Shown piece by piece: positions 56,312 to 64,000 of a DNA stretch of 64,000 bases. A program made the position numbers and the translations under genes. Origin of the DNA: Methylacidiphilum kamchatkense Kam1 (GTDB lineage Bacteria > Verrucomicrobiota > Verrucomicrobiia > Methylacidiphilales > Methylacidiphilaceae); the NCBI RefSeq assembly GCF_007475525.1, contig NZ_CP037899.1:124001-188000 (forward strand), in the 5' to 3' direction. The first letter of the stretch is position 1. Each line of letters starts with the position of its first letter. The notes beneath the pieces were generated by a model that worked only from the letters and a program-made list of their open reading frames with translations, ran no database searches and was not told the DNA's origin.

Positions 56312-56802
56312 GCTCTTGTCGAAAGGAGCCTTCCTCGTTTTCCAATGTGATGCGTTAGCTTGCAGTTGAAGCTAGACAACGTTGGCCTCTGGCCACTCCT
56401 CTCTGTGCCATCCCTATATGGCACAAGGCATCTGAGAGGCTAGTTGTTGAGAAGACCATTGCGGACTTTTTTTTAGTTCCCTGTCTTGTGATGTTTACGG
56501 GCTGACTGTACCGCTGCGTCCAATGCTCAGAACACCTACTGAGCGGTTTGGGGGAGCCGGTGAATTTAGCTTACAGAATGACTTTGAGAAACTCGTTTAG
56601 CTAGGCCAAAGTTGGTTTTTCACCTGACTGCAAAATGCCTGTACTGAAACAGAGTCCAGAGGCGAGCAGACTCCACCGCCCATCATGGAAGATAGCTTCT
56701 AAATAGCTAGAAATTCCTTTCAGGTGGTTAATTTAGTCCCATGGGCGATTGCTTGCAAACCGGGAAAAAACTAGATGAAGCTAAAAGAGGCATCTTTTTC
56801 CC
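56312..56802 (+). other. intergenic region between convergent genes
   Basis: About 490 bp between convergent symporter and aldolase genes, more GC-rich than its surroundings. It holds several small dyads, including GAGTC-n12-GACTC near 56650. No coding frame is supported. It could carry an unrecognised RNA or decayed sequence. Confidence 0.4.
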
Positions 56803-57720
56803 TTACGATTCTTTGTATATAGCGAAAGCTTCCTCCACGGAGACTCCATCAAAAGTAATAGCAGCAATGGCATTACAAAAAGCGACCGCTTCGCTCAGGG
56901 GTTTTTGATGAATATTCCTTCCAGTGGCATTCCCATAAGTACCACCGATATGGATCTGGCCATGTAGTCTGCTTAGGAAATCCTTGACGGCCGTTTCTTT
57001 CCCGCCGGCGCAGATAACCCTTGTTCTACCAGCGGCTGCTACCGCTTCTTTGAGTGCTAGGTTGGGATCCCCTTCTTTTACTGAAGGCGGATTTACCTTC
57101 ACGAAATCCGCTCCAAGGCATGCGCCCAGTCCAGCAGCTCCCGCTACAAGATGTGGGTCAGTTTCGTTGCTTACTGCTTTCCCTCGAGGATATGCCCATA
57201 TAATAGCTATTAGTCCACGCTGATGGGCTTCAAATACAAGCTGCGCAGCTTCCCTAAGCATCTGTGCTTCGAATTCGCTGCCTGGATAGATCGTATAGCC
57301 CACGCCGACAATAGGTACTGACTTGGTTTCCAAAAAATAATCGAGCTGTTCAAAGGAAAGCCAAAGAAGGCTTAGAGGGTCTCTCTGTGCTGTTTTGACT
57401 AGGTGCGTCTTACTGTTGAGTTTGACGACATATCGTATATGCGGATAATCCATTCCATAGCGCGCAATAAGCCCAAGCTGTGTAGCAAAGGCTCCAATCC
57501 GTGCTTTGCTTGCAATTTTAAACAAATGCTCAGGATCAGCATCTTCAGGAGAAATGCCAGGTCCGTAAAAATCGTCGTTCAAATGCTCCACCTTCTGATC
57601 CCCAGCCATAAGCATCAGGCGTCCGGATCCTTGGGTGATCTCAAAAAAAATCCGCTTGTAATTATCTCTTTTGGATTGAGGGACGTCCAGGGGCACTTTG
57701 ATTTCATCTAAACTGATCAT
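56803..57720 (-). CDS. class I fructose-bisphosphate aldolase, DhnA/DeoC-LsrF fold
   Basis: The DhnA-type (archaeal-type) class I aldolase cleaves or condenses fructose 1,6-bisphosphate through a Schiff-base lysine; the LsrF branch acts on autoinducer-2. Seen: RLMLMAGDQKVEHLND, GAFATQLGLIARYG, GLIAIIWAYPRGKAV, GADFVKVNPPS with the candidate Schiff-base Lys, VICAGGKE and a phosphate-binding IHIGGTYGNATGRNIHQ. The start at 57720 (MISLDEIKVP) is chosen because AAAGGAGG lies just upstream; the frame reaching 57807 has no support. 305 residues. lpxA ends 5 bp before the longer frame on the same strand, 92 bp before this start. Confidence 0.85.
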   Translation of the reverse strand: MISLDEIKVPLDVPQSKRDNYKRIFFEITQGSGRLMLMAGDQKVEHLNDDFYGPGISPEDADPEHLFKIASKARIGAFATQLGLIARYGMDYPHIRYVVKLNSKTHLVKTAQRDPLSLLWLSFEQLDYFLETKSVPIVGVGYTIYPGSEFEAQMLREAAQLVFEAHQRGLIAIIWAYPRGKAVSNETDPHLVAGAAGLGACLGADFVKVNPPSVKEGDPNLALKEAVAAAGRTRVICAGGKETAVKDFLSRLHGQIHIGGTYGNATGRNIHQKPLSEAVAFCNAIAAITFDGVSVEEAFAIYKES

Positions 57721-57811
57721 TAAAAAACCTCCTTTTAGAAATAAACAAGGAGTGAAACCAAAAAGTTTCAAGTTCGTATTTGCCTCAAGACGATTGTATG
57801 GAATCAAGCCG

Positions 57812-58588
57812 CTAGCGAATAACGCCTCGTTCAGAATCCTTGATAAAACGGATGATGGCCATAAGCTCTTGAGTTTTTTCAGTGACTTTCTCTAATTCTT
57901 CTAAAGCCTGGGAAATGTTTAATCCCCCATCCAGAAGCAGTTTTAAGGCAAACTTGAGGCTTTTAATCTGTTCTTCTGAAAAATGATTTCTTTTCAAACC
58001 GACGAGGTTGAGGGAACGGAGCTTAGCAGGATTGCCATCAACTAGAGAAAATGGGATCACATCTTGAACAACCTTCGTGCAGCCGCCAATCATCGAGAAT
58101 TTCCCAATCCGACAAAACTGATGTACGGCCGAAAGACCGCCTATCGTGACATGGTCTTCGACCACAACATGTCCAGCCAGTGTGGCATTGTTAGAAAACA
58201 CACACCAGTCTCCTATTCGACAATCGTGAGCAATATGAGTATAAGCCAAAAAATGGTTATAAGAACCAATTTCAGTCGTTTGTCCCTTAAAGGTAGAACG
58301 ATGCACGGTAGAAAATTCCCTAAAAACGTTATTTGTGCCGATTTTAAGATAGGTAGGCTCTCCTTGATATTTTAAATCCTGGGATTTTTCACCAATCACA
58401 CAAAAAGAATAAAATTCGTTTTCCGGGCCAATTTCAATCTGTCCTTTAAGAACGGCATGCGGATGAATGATGCAATAGTCTCCAATCTGGACACCTTCCC
58501 CAATATAGGCATAGGGACCTATTTCGACTCCAGCGCCAATCTGCGCCTTTGAACTTACAACCGCCGTGGGATGAATAGAGGTCTGCAT
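57812..58588 (-). CDS. lpxA: UDP-N-acetylglucosamine O-acyltransferase LpxA
   Basis: First committed acylation of lipid A synthesis: transfers a hydroxyacyl chain from ACP to UDP-GlcNAc. Left-handed parallel beta-helix of hexapeptide repeats: IHPTAVVSSKAQIGAGVEIGPYAYIG, IHPHAVLKGQIEIG, and HIAHDCRIGDWCVFSNNATLAGHV with the catalytic His. The C-terminal part LNLVGLKRNHFSEEQIK is the helical domain. 258 residues, normal. It is followed by the aldolase gene and preceded by fabZ and lpxC in one operon. Confidence 0.96.
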   Translation of the reverse strand: MQTSIHPTAVVSSKAQIGAGVEIGPYAYIGEGVQIGDYCIIHPHAVLKGQIEIGPENEFYSFCVIGEKSQDLKYQGEPTYLKIGTNNVFREFSTVHRSTFKGQTTEIGSYNHFLAYTHIAHDCRIGDWCVFSNNATLAGHVVVEDHVTIGGLSAVHQFCRIGKFSMIGGCTKVVQDVIPFSLVDGNPAKLRSLNLVGLKRNHFSEEQIKSLKFALKLLLDGGLNISQALEELEKVTEKTQELMAIIRFIKDSERGVIR

Positions 58589-58641
58589 TACCAGTTCATT
58601 GTGTTTTCTATCATACGATCCACCGCTTCCGACCAGTAGGC

Positions 58642-59049
58642 TTAACCATCAACCAGAGCAAAGAGAAGCTCTCCTTCGCAAACCGTCTCCTTGTTGACGT
58701 AGCATTTTCCAAAAGCTTTTCCAATCTTTCCTCTTGCCTTAGTCATTTCCACCTCGATGATCAGCGTATCGCCTGGCATCACCGGCTTTCGAAACTTCAC
58801 CTTGTCCGCGCTCATAAAGTAACCGAGTTTGCCCGCATTCCCTGCTTTTCTCAACAGAAGGATACTGGCCAGCTGAGCCATTGCTTCAATCTGGAGCACC
58901 CCTGGCATAATAGGATGACCAGGGAAATGGCCTTGAAAGTAGGCTTCGTTCATCGTCACCGCTTTCTGACCTATGGCTTTGACATCATCCTGAAAACCGA
59001 GCACGCGATCCAACATTAAAAATGGATAGCGATGCGGGAGAATCTTCAT
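58642..59049 (-). CDS. fabZ: 3-hydroxyacyl-ACP dehydratase FabZ (probably C-terminal half of LpxC-FabZ fusion)
   Basis: Dehydrates 3-hydroxyacyl-ACP in fatty acid synthesis, hot-dog fold. Motifs: ILPHRYPFLMLDRV, the catalytic His/Glu in YFQGHFPGHPIMPGVLQIEAMAQLA, and KVKFRKPVMPGDTL. ATG 59049 sits inside a conserved opening: the frame continues upstream as ENIPVGEGALDINEV, typical of the linker of fused LpxC-FabZ, and reaches the LpxC tail after one base is restored at 59097-59099. So this may not be a separate gene. Confidence 0.93.
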   Translation of the reverse strand: MKILPHRYPFLMLDRVLGFQDDVKAIGQKAVTMNEAYFQGHFPGHPIMPGVLQIEAMAQLASILLLRKAGNAGKLGYFMSADKVKFRKPVMPGDTLIIEVEMTKARGKIGKAFGKCYVNKETVCEGELLFALVDG

Positions 59050-59078
59050 TACCTCATTGATATCTAATGCTCCTTCCC

Positions 59079-59945
59079 CTACGGGTATATTTTCAAGGGC
59101 ATCAAATGGGAAAGATAATTCTTATAGGCTTTCTGTATTTCTCTGATGAATTTGACATTCAGAAAATGACTAGGCCGAGCGGCCACAATTCTGGCTTTCA
59201 ATCTCTTGGGAAAGAGAGCAAAGTCGCCAATCATGTCAAAAATTTTGTGTCTGACAAACTCGTTTTCAAACCGCAAAGGCTGTTGACTGTAAATTGTTCC
59301 CCCCCTAATGACAATCGCATTATCAAGACTACCTCCTTTAATCAACCCTTTTTCGATAAGGGGAACCAATTCCTCATAAAAGACGAAAGTTCGGGCGGGG
59401 GCAATATCCGTCACAAAACTTTTGATATCGTACTTCCAGCTAAAATACTGTGTAAAAAGTCCTGTGTGACTGACGTGGGTACAACTAATCGAGAAATTCT
59501 GATCAGGCCAGGCGGCAATGTAAGCTCCATCCTCTCCTTCCACCCACACTGGTTCCCTTAGCTCAAAAAAAGAAACCGGTTTGTCCTGTTCGACCGTTCC
59601 AACTTTTAAGATTTCATTGACCAGGAACATGCCACTGCCATCTCCAATCGGTGGCTCATTGGCATTCAGTTCAATGAGAGCATTATCCACCCCACAGCCT
59701 CTTAAAGCAGCTAAAACATGTTCAACAGTATGAACCTTAACGTTTCCTTCTCCTATTGTCGTCGCTCGTTCCGTTTGCTTGACATTATCAACTGATACCT
59801 GCACGGTAGGCTCATCGGGAAGATCAACCCTTTTAAATACATAGCCACTGTCAGCGTCCGCTGGCTTAATGACAATTCTGACTGGATTCCCTGTATGTAG
59901 AGATAGTCCTTCCACGCTCACCGGTTCGCGTATAGTCCTTTGCAT
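59079..59945 (-). CDS. lpxC: UDP-3-O-acyl-N-acetylglucosamine deacetylase LpxC
   Basis: Zinc enzyme, the committed step of lipid A biosynthesis. Marks: QRTIREPVSVEGLSLHTGNPV, VHTVEHVLAALRGCGVDNALIELNANEPPIGDGSG (Zn ligand His, catalytic Glu), DIAPARTFVFYEE, IKGGSLDNAIVI, and FVRHKIFDMIGDFALF with the other Zn ligands. Start at 59945 (MQRTIREP); 59960 is an alternative. It stops at 59079 after SHLMPLKIYP, but one base added to GGG 59097-59099 would read LMPLENIPVGEG and continue straight into fabZ. A fused enzyme is known in several Bacteroidota and related phyla. Confidence 0.94.
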   Translation of the reverse strand: MQRTIREPVSVEGLSLHTGNPVRIVIKPADADSGYVFKRVDLPDEPTVQVSVDNVKQTERATTIGEGNVKVHTVEHVLAALRGCGVDNALIELNANEPPIGDGSGMFLVNEILKVGTVEQDKPVSFFELREPVWVEGEDGAYIAAWPDQNFSISCTHVSHTGLFTQYFSWKYDIKSFVTDIAPARTFVFYEELVPLIEKGLIKGGSLDNAIVIRGGTIYSQQPLRFENEFVRHKIFDMIGDFALFPKRLKARIVAARPSHFLNVKFIREIQKAYKNYLSHLMPLKIYP

Positions 59946-60058
59946 TATCACAACGATCAACTCCTTTTGATTCCACCTCTCTTATAAAAAGATCTAAAGT
60001 GTCCTTTTTGCAAGATTGTTCTGTTGCGTTTTTGTTCAATTTTGTTTTTTTCAATAAG

Positions 60059-61936
60059 ATGATACCTTTTAACTCCGTGCGATGCCACCAATGCTTTTGT
60101 TCCTATAAAACTTTTTTTTTCTTTCATCGGTCTAACACAATAAAAAAAGGGGAGAAAAGGGATGCTCTAGCCCTGTTGTGGCTTCTTTTCTTTCTTTTGT
60201 TTTTCTCTTTACTAGCCGGAGGATGTAACCGGCAAAAAAATATCCAAAAGGCGCAGCGACCAGCATATCCTTTCTTTGAGGAAATGGAAACGTCTTCCAT
60301 GCCTAAAGGAAAACCAGGAGGCATATTCATAGAAACGAGTGCCGCAGAGCCTTCTACTTTTAATTGGCTGGTCTCAGAAGATGCCACTTCTGCTTCGTTC
60401 CTTAATCTGATGTTTGATAGTCTGCTCTCCTATGATCCAATAGAAGATCATGTGATTGCAGGGCTGGCAAAGCAGTGGGAGATAGCTCCAGACAATAAAA
60501 CTTTTCGCTTTCGACTCCGAAAAGGACTTACTTGGAGTGATGGGGTGCCGCTGACTGCTGATGATGTGCTCTTTAGCTTTGCCTGTATTTACGATCCCCG
60601 ATTCCCTAACCGGAATGCCTATGATCTTTCTGTCAACGGAAAACCTTTTAAAGTAGAAAAGATCGATGATCAAACCATTCAGATCCAAACCCCTGAAATC
60701 TTCGCTCCTTTCTTACGCTACATGTCAGGCTTTCCCTTGATGCCCAAACACATCCTCGAACCCTATTTCAAGGATGGATCTTTACAAAACCAATGGAACA
60801 TCAGCACAGCCAAAAAAGATCCTAAGTCAATTGTTACCAGCGGCCCTTTTTTGATTCTTTCGTACAATCCTGGAGAACGAATCGTTCTAGAAGCTAATCC
60901 CAGATACTGGAAAAAAGCCGATGGGGATATCCGGCTACCTTATATCGATTATTTAATCGTCAAATTCGTCAAGGATGCTAACGCCAGCTTGATTGCTTTT
61001 GCGTCAGGTCAAACAGACATCGAAGGCATCAGCCCAGACAACGTGGCATGGGTTCAAAAAGGAGAAAAGATTTATCACTATACCATTTACGATAGAGGTC
61101 CCTCTACCGCTTCTTCCTTTCTTTGGTTTAATCAGAACCCTGGTAAAAACAAAAACAATGTTCCTTATGTCATTCCTTACAAGCTTAAGTGGTTTCAAAA
61201 TAAACTCTTCCGACAAGCAATTTCTTATGCCATTGATAGGGAGGGGATTATTAATGGCGTGCTTTTTGGCAGGGGGACCCCGCTTTGGGGCCCTGAAACC
61301 CCTGCTAATGTAAAATGGTATAACCCGAATGTTAAAAAGTACCCCTATAACCCTAGTCTTGCTTTGCAGCTTCTGGAACAGGCAGGATTCCGCCGGGATG
61401 CCACTGGCAGACTTGTTGATCAGGAAAACCATCCAGTTTCTTTTACGCTTCTTACCAATCAAGAAAATCCAATCCGCACTGCCATGGCTACCGTCTTTAA
61501 AGAAAATTTAAAACAGATAGGCATTGAAGTGCTCCTGCAATTCATCGACTTTGGCACGCTCGTAACCAAAATTAGTGACAGTTACGACTATGAAGCCTGT
61601 TTGCTTGGACTAACGGGAGGAGGAGACCCTGCCGATGGCATGTCCGTGTTCATGAGTAAAGGGAGACTGCATCAGTGGTATCCTAATCAACCACAGCCTG
61701 CCACTCCATGGGAAGCAGAAATAGACAGGCTTATGGTCGAACAATTAACTACATTGGATGAGGCTAAGCGGATTCAATGCTGGTTTAAAGTCCAAGAAAT
61801 TATGAGTGAGGAGCAGCCGTATATCTATCTGGTAACTCCCAATACTTATGTCGGATTGAAAAACCGGTGGCGGAATGTAAAAATTCCCCGCATCGGGCCA
61901 TTAGTCTGGAATATAGAAGAGATATGGACCCCATGA
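60059..61936 (+). CDS. peptide/nickel-type ABC transporter substrate-binding lipoprotein
   Basis: Extracytoplasmic solute-binding protein of SBP family 5 (DppA/OppA-like). A long basic N-terminus precedes a signal helix (ALLWLLFFLLFFSLLAGGC) with a lipobox-like Cys, then typical motifs: EPSTFNWLVSEDATSASFLNLMFDSLLSYDP, LAKQWEIAPDNKTFRFRLRKGLTWSDGVPLTADDVLFSF, and FRQAISYAIDREGIINGVLFGRG. ATG 60059 is chosen from two starts; 59999 is a GTG. The ABC ATPase at 63424 on the opposite strand is of the OppF type, but the operon is not continuous. Ogt overlaps its stop by 4 bp. Confidence 0.92.
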   Translation: MIPFNSVRCHQCFCSYKTFFFFHRSNTIKKGEKRDALALLWLLFFLLFFSLLAGGCNRQKNIQKAQRPAYPFFEEMETSSMPKGKPGGIFIETSAAEPSTFNWLVSEDATSASFLNLMFDSLLSYDPIEDHVIAGLAKQWEIAPDNKTFRFRLRKGLTWSDGVPLTADDVLFSFACIYDPRFPNRNAYDLSVNGKPFKVEKIDDQTIQIQTPEIFAPFLRYMSGFPLMPKHILEPYFKDGSLQNQWNISTAKKDPKSIVTSGPFLILSYNPGERIVLEANPRYWKKADGDIRLPYIDYLIVKFVKDANASLIAFASGQTDIEGISPDNVAWVQKGEKIYHYTIYDRGPSTASSFLWFNQNPGKNKNNVPYVIPYKLKWFQNKLFRQAISYAIDREGIINGVLFGRGTPLWGPETPANVKWYNPNVKKYPYNPSLALQLLEQAGFRRDATGRLVDQENHPVSFTLLTNQENPIRTAMATVFKENLKQIGIEVLLQFIDFGTLVTKISDSYDYEACLLGLTGGGDPADGMSVFMSKGRLHQWYPNQPQPATPWEAEIDRLMVEQLTTLDEAKRIQCWFKVQEIMSEEQPYIYLVTPNTYVGLKNRWRNVKIPRIGPLVWNIEEIWTP

Positions 61937-62472
61937 CTTCGACACAAAATCGACTCGAAAAGCATATCTTTCTTGAAAGTGTTATTGGGCCTGTGAGGAT
62001 AATTCTAATCGAAGGTCTACCTGCAAGACTCCAACCTGTCAACCCAAGCACTCCTCACTTATCTAAATGGATTCTAGAAAGCCAAAGGCAATCGCCCATG
62101 CTTTTTAGACTTCTGTCCAAGAGTCTACTAAACGGGGATATTTTTGAAGGAGAACTTTTGCTTCAAGGGCTTTCTCCCTTTTACAAAATGGTATTGGAAC
62201 GGGTAAAAACAATTCCCAAAGGCTCAGTAAAAACCTACAGTCAACTTGCAGAAGAAATAGGGCATCCTCTTGCTGTTAGGGCTGTTGGATCAGCCCTAGC
62301 CAGAAATCCTATGCCTCTGCTGATTCCCTGTCATCGCGTAATTAGAAAAAATGGCCTGATTGGCCATTATAGCTTGGGCGGAAAGTCAATGAAAGAAAAA
62401 CTCCTTAAAATGGAAGGGGTGCGGATTGATAAAGATAAAAAAGTAAAATTTTCTTTTGTGGTTTCTTCTTAA
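61933..62472 (+). CDS. ogt: methylated-DNA--protein-cysteine S-methyltransferase
   Basis: Suicide repair protein that moves the alkyl group from O6-methylguanine to its own Cys. The C-terminal ATase domain has FYKMVLERVKTIPKGSVKTYSQLAEEIGHPLAVRAVGSALARNPMPLLIPCHRVI, with the acceptor C133 in PCHRV, then GLIGHYSLGGKSMKEKLLKMEG. The start at 61933 gives an ATGA overlap with the lipoprotein stop and avoids an implausible upstream extension to 61867. 179 residues, typical of Ogt. Relevant to methylating stress. Confidence 0.94.
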   Translation: MTSTQNRLEKHIFLESVIGPVRIILIEGLPARLQPVNPSTPHLSKWILESQRQSPMLFRLLSKSLLNGDIFEGELLLQGLSPFYKMVLERVKTIPKGSVKTYSQLAEEIGHPLAVRAVGSALARNPMPLLIPCHRVIRKNGLIGHYSLGGKSMKEKLLKMEGVRIDKDKKVKFSFVVSS

Positions 62473-62499
62473 AGCGAAGCAACTTCCTAAAGTCTTTGC

Positions 62500-63414
62500 C
62501 TAGCGCCTTACTTCTATCCAGCAACAGGCTGGCAGCTCACTCAAAGGGATATCTGGTAAAGGGAACGGACCGTGAAGCAACGAAAGCTTTAGGTTTTTTT
62601 TAGCTGCTACTTTTTGAGCTTTTAAAAAAAGCACCTTTGTTTCCCACTTTCTGTAGTTGGTAGAAAGAAAAAGGGTTGTTACTTCCTCTGAACAGAGATC
62701 TAATACCTGATCAAGCATTTCTTCAAAATCTCTAGGAAAAGAAAAATGCTTGCCATGCCTACCACAGGAAAAAGTGGGGGGATCAATAATGATATGATCA
62801 AATCCAATATGTTTTTTGTGGAGGAGCTTCAAAGATTCTCTGGCATCCATAGCCAAAAATGTGTGCTTAGTGGGATCCACTCCATTGAGCCTGTAATTTT
62901 CTTTGCCCCATTCTAAAAATTTAGCTGAAAGATCCACATTCCAACTTTGCCCTCCAGCAATAGCTGCACACAGTCCAAAGGAACAGCTGAAAGCAAATAG
63001 ATTTAAAAGCCTGCCGATTTTCCTCTTTCTTAAAAATACCCGATTTTGTCTTTGATCTATGAATAAGCCAGGAGAACTACCTCCATGAAATCGGATCGAG
63101 TAAGCAAGCCCATTTTCTTGACAAATAGTTTGTAAAGGAAGAGTCTGTTCTCCATAGAGTTGTATAAGCCCCTCAGAGCCAGGGCCTTCTTTTTTAAAAC
63201 GCTTTTTTAGAAATACCCTTTTACAGGATAATCCATTGGATCGGCTCCAACAAAAGAGCGATTCAACCAGCTCTTCTTGTCTTTGTTCTTCGTTTAAAAC
63301 CACTACATAGTCTTCCCCATACCTTTCGATCCATCCCCATTCTGATGTATAAACGCGATGAATGTCTGTTAAAGATCGTTGAAAAGAAGCTAAAATAGTC
63401 GAATCGATCCACAT
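62500..63414 (-). CDS. SAM-dependent methyltransferase, RlmI/RlmKL-like
   Basis: A class I methyltransferase resembling the C-terminal part of RlmI/RlmL-type rRNA methyltransferases (COG1092). It shows GLFIDQRQNRVFLRKRKIGRLLNLFAFSCSFGLCAAIAGGQSWNVDLSAKFLEWGKENYRLNGVD (motif I region) and IIIDPPTFSCGRHGKHFSFPRDFEEMLDQVLDLC (DPPxF motif IV and catalytic-loop region). The N-terminal about 85 residues look like the EEHUB-type preceding domain with no PUA. 304 residues. The substrate is unknown, probably rRNA. Nine bases separate it from the ABC ATPase upstream on the same strand. Confidence 0.85.
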   Translation of the reverse strand: MWIDSTILASFQRSLTDIHRVYTSEWGWIERYGEDYVVVLNEEQRQEELVESLFCWSRSNGLSCKRVFLKKRFKKEGPGSEGLIQLYGEQTLPLQTICQENGLAYSIRFHGGSSPGLFIDQRQNRVFLRKRKIGRLLNLFAFSCSFGLCAAIAGGQSWNVDLSAKFLEWGKENYRLNGVDPTKHTFLAMDARESLKLLHKKHIGFDHIIIDPPTFSCGRHGKHFSFPRDFEEMLDQVLDLCSEEVTTLFLSTNYRKWETKVLFLKAQKVAAKKNLKLSLLHGPFPLPDIPLSELPACCWIEVRR

Positions 63415-63423
63415 AGAATGTCG

Positions 63424-64000
63424 CTAGATGGAAGGAATGGAGGCAATGAGTTTTTTTGTATACTCATCTTTTGGATTTTTATAAATTTCTTCTGGCGTTC
63501 CCTCTTCCACAATCCTCCCTTTATTCAGCACTAGCACATAATCGCTGAGGTATTCAACCACAGCCAAATCATGTGAAATGAAAAGATAGGAAAGGTTAAA
63601 TTCCTGCTGTAGATCCATTAACAGATTAATGATCTGTGCCTGCACCGACACATCCAGTGCACTTACAGGTTCATCACATACTATTAGTTTTGGTCCAACG
63701 GCTAAGGCTCGGGCTATGCCGATCCGCTGCCGTTGTCCGCCGCTAAATTCATGAGGATATCGATACAGATGCTCAGCGCTGAGTCCGACTTTTTCAAGAA
63801 GCTCAACAATTTTTTCTTTTTTCTGTTTTTTCTCCATGCCTGGAAAGTGAATATCTAGTGGTTCTCTTAAAATTGATTCAATAGTGAGCCGAGGGTTCAA
63901 AGAGTTATGGGGATCCTGGAAAATCATCTGTATTTTTTTTCTATATGGGCGGAATTGCTTCTGGCTTAAATTGTGAATTGGCTTACCTTCATAAAGAATG
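63424..64000 (-). CDS. oligopeptide ABC transporter ATP-binding protein (OppF/DppF), 3' part
   Basis: The gene runs off the right edge, so only the C-terminal portion is seen. It reads ILYEGKPIHNLSQKQFRPYRKKIQMIFQDPHNSLNPR (Q-loop in FQDP) and then LSGGQRQRIGIARAL-type signature EFSGGQRQRIGIARALAVGPKLIVCDEPVSALDVSVQAQ with Walker B and D-loop, and LFISHDLAVVEYLSDYV with the switch His. The end YTKKLIASIPS is typical for OppF/DppF. The Walker A lies outside the window. Likely works with the substrate-binding lipoprotein at 60059. Confidence 0.93.
   Translation of the reverse strand, partial: ILYEGKPIHNLSQKQFRPYRKKIQMIFQDPHNSLNPRLTIESILREPLDIHFPGMEKKQKKEKIVELLEKVGLSAEHLYRYPHEFSGGQRQRIGIARALAVGPKLIVCDEPVSALDVSVQAQIINLLMDLQQEFNLSYLFISHDLAVVEYLSDYVLVLNKGRIVEEGTPEEIYKNPKDEYTKKLIASIPSI

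Noticed and set aside
1-64000. CRISPR arrays or complete insertion sequences
   Set aside because: I found no set of regularly spaced direct repeats and no intact transposase with flanking inverted repeats.

Overview
The window looks like a chromosomal stretch of a Gram-negative, low-GC (about 40%), obligately aerobic-type bacterium. The gene set (lpxC–fabZ–lpxA lipid A genes, TonB receptors, one-piece gcvP, a glutamate decarboxylase, a sulfide:quinone oxidoreductase-like cluster, and mostly housekeeping content) together with codon usage most resembles the acidophilic methanotrophic Verrucomicrobiota of the Methylacidiphilum type. That placement is an inference from general gene content; no 16S or methane-oxidation gene lies in the window. 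It contains no complete insertion sequence, no CRISPR array and no prophage.

Layout. 1-6 kb: 3' end of mutS, a broken DUF423 membrane-protein gene, a frame-broken clpB, a small coiled-coil protein and a Ppx/GppA phosphatase. 6-13 kb: glutamate decarboxylase followed by a two-domain SagB-type oxidoreductase; an L,D-transpeptidase; tRNA-Gly(TCC); tRNA-Arg(ACG) overlapping a lytic transglycosylase gene; a YihY/BrkB membrane protein. 12.6-23 kb: a secreted His-rich protein, two TonB-dependent receptors (the second behind tandem DtxR-like palindromes), mnmE, pyrD and a UPF0173 hydrolase. 22.9-29 kb: RNA uracil methyltransferase, a MerT-MerP fusion behind a MerR-type promoter, a macro-domain protein, an exported SAM methyltransferase, and about 2 kb of gene-poor DNA. 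29-38 kb: HU, CCA-adding enzyme, UPF0104 flippase-like protein, the gcvT-gcvH-gcvP glycine cleavage operon, a coiled-coil/TM pair and phoU. 38-43 kb: acetyltransferase, membrane protein plus methyltransferase, and an SQR-TusA-DsrE-UspA sulfur cluster. 43-48 kb: a tripartite drug-efflux operon (NodT-type outer membrane factor, EmrB-like MFS, EmrA-like adaptor). 48-52 kb: DUF2165 protein, ribF, truB, nrnA-like. 52-64 kb: phosphoglucomutase, SSS symporter, DhnA-type aldolase, lpxA-fabZ-lpxC, a peptide-binding lipoprotein, ogt, an rRNA-type methyltransferase and the end of an oligopeptide ABC ATPase.

The most striking pattern runs across the whole window. Seven otherwise well-conserved loci (DUF423, clpB, L,D-transpeptidase, brkB, pyrD, SSS symporter, lpxC/fabZ) are each broken by one or two single-base losses, all at homopolymer runs; I count eleven such sites. 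Because clpB and pyrD are affected and every event has the same sign, I think sequence undercalls are more likely than gene decay. Correcting them restores full-length proteins and, for lpxC/fabZ, suggests one fused bifunctional enzyme. ribF also lacks a normal start in frame, probably for a related reason.

Best candidates for new biology: the tandem palindromic operators overlapping the promoter of the second TonB receptor, the MerR-type promoter feeding a merTP fusion with a 29-residue vicinal-cysteine peptide behind it, a 120-bp structured element bounded by perfect 10-bp inverted repeats, the SagB-type enzyme paired with GadB and lacking RiPP partners, and the small membrane proteins missed by size cut-offs.
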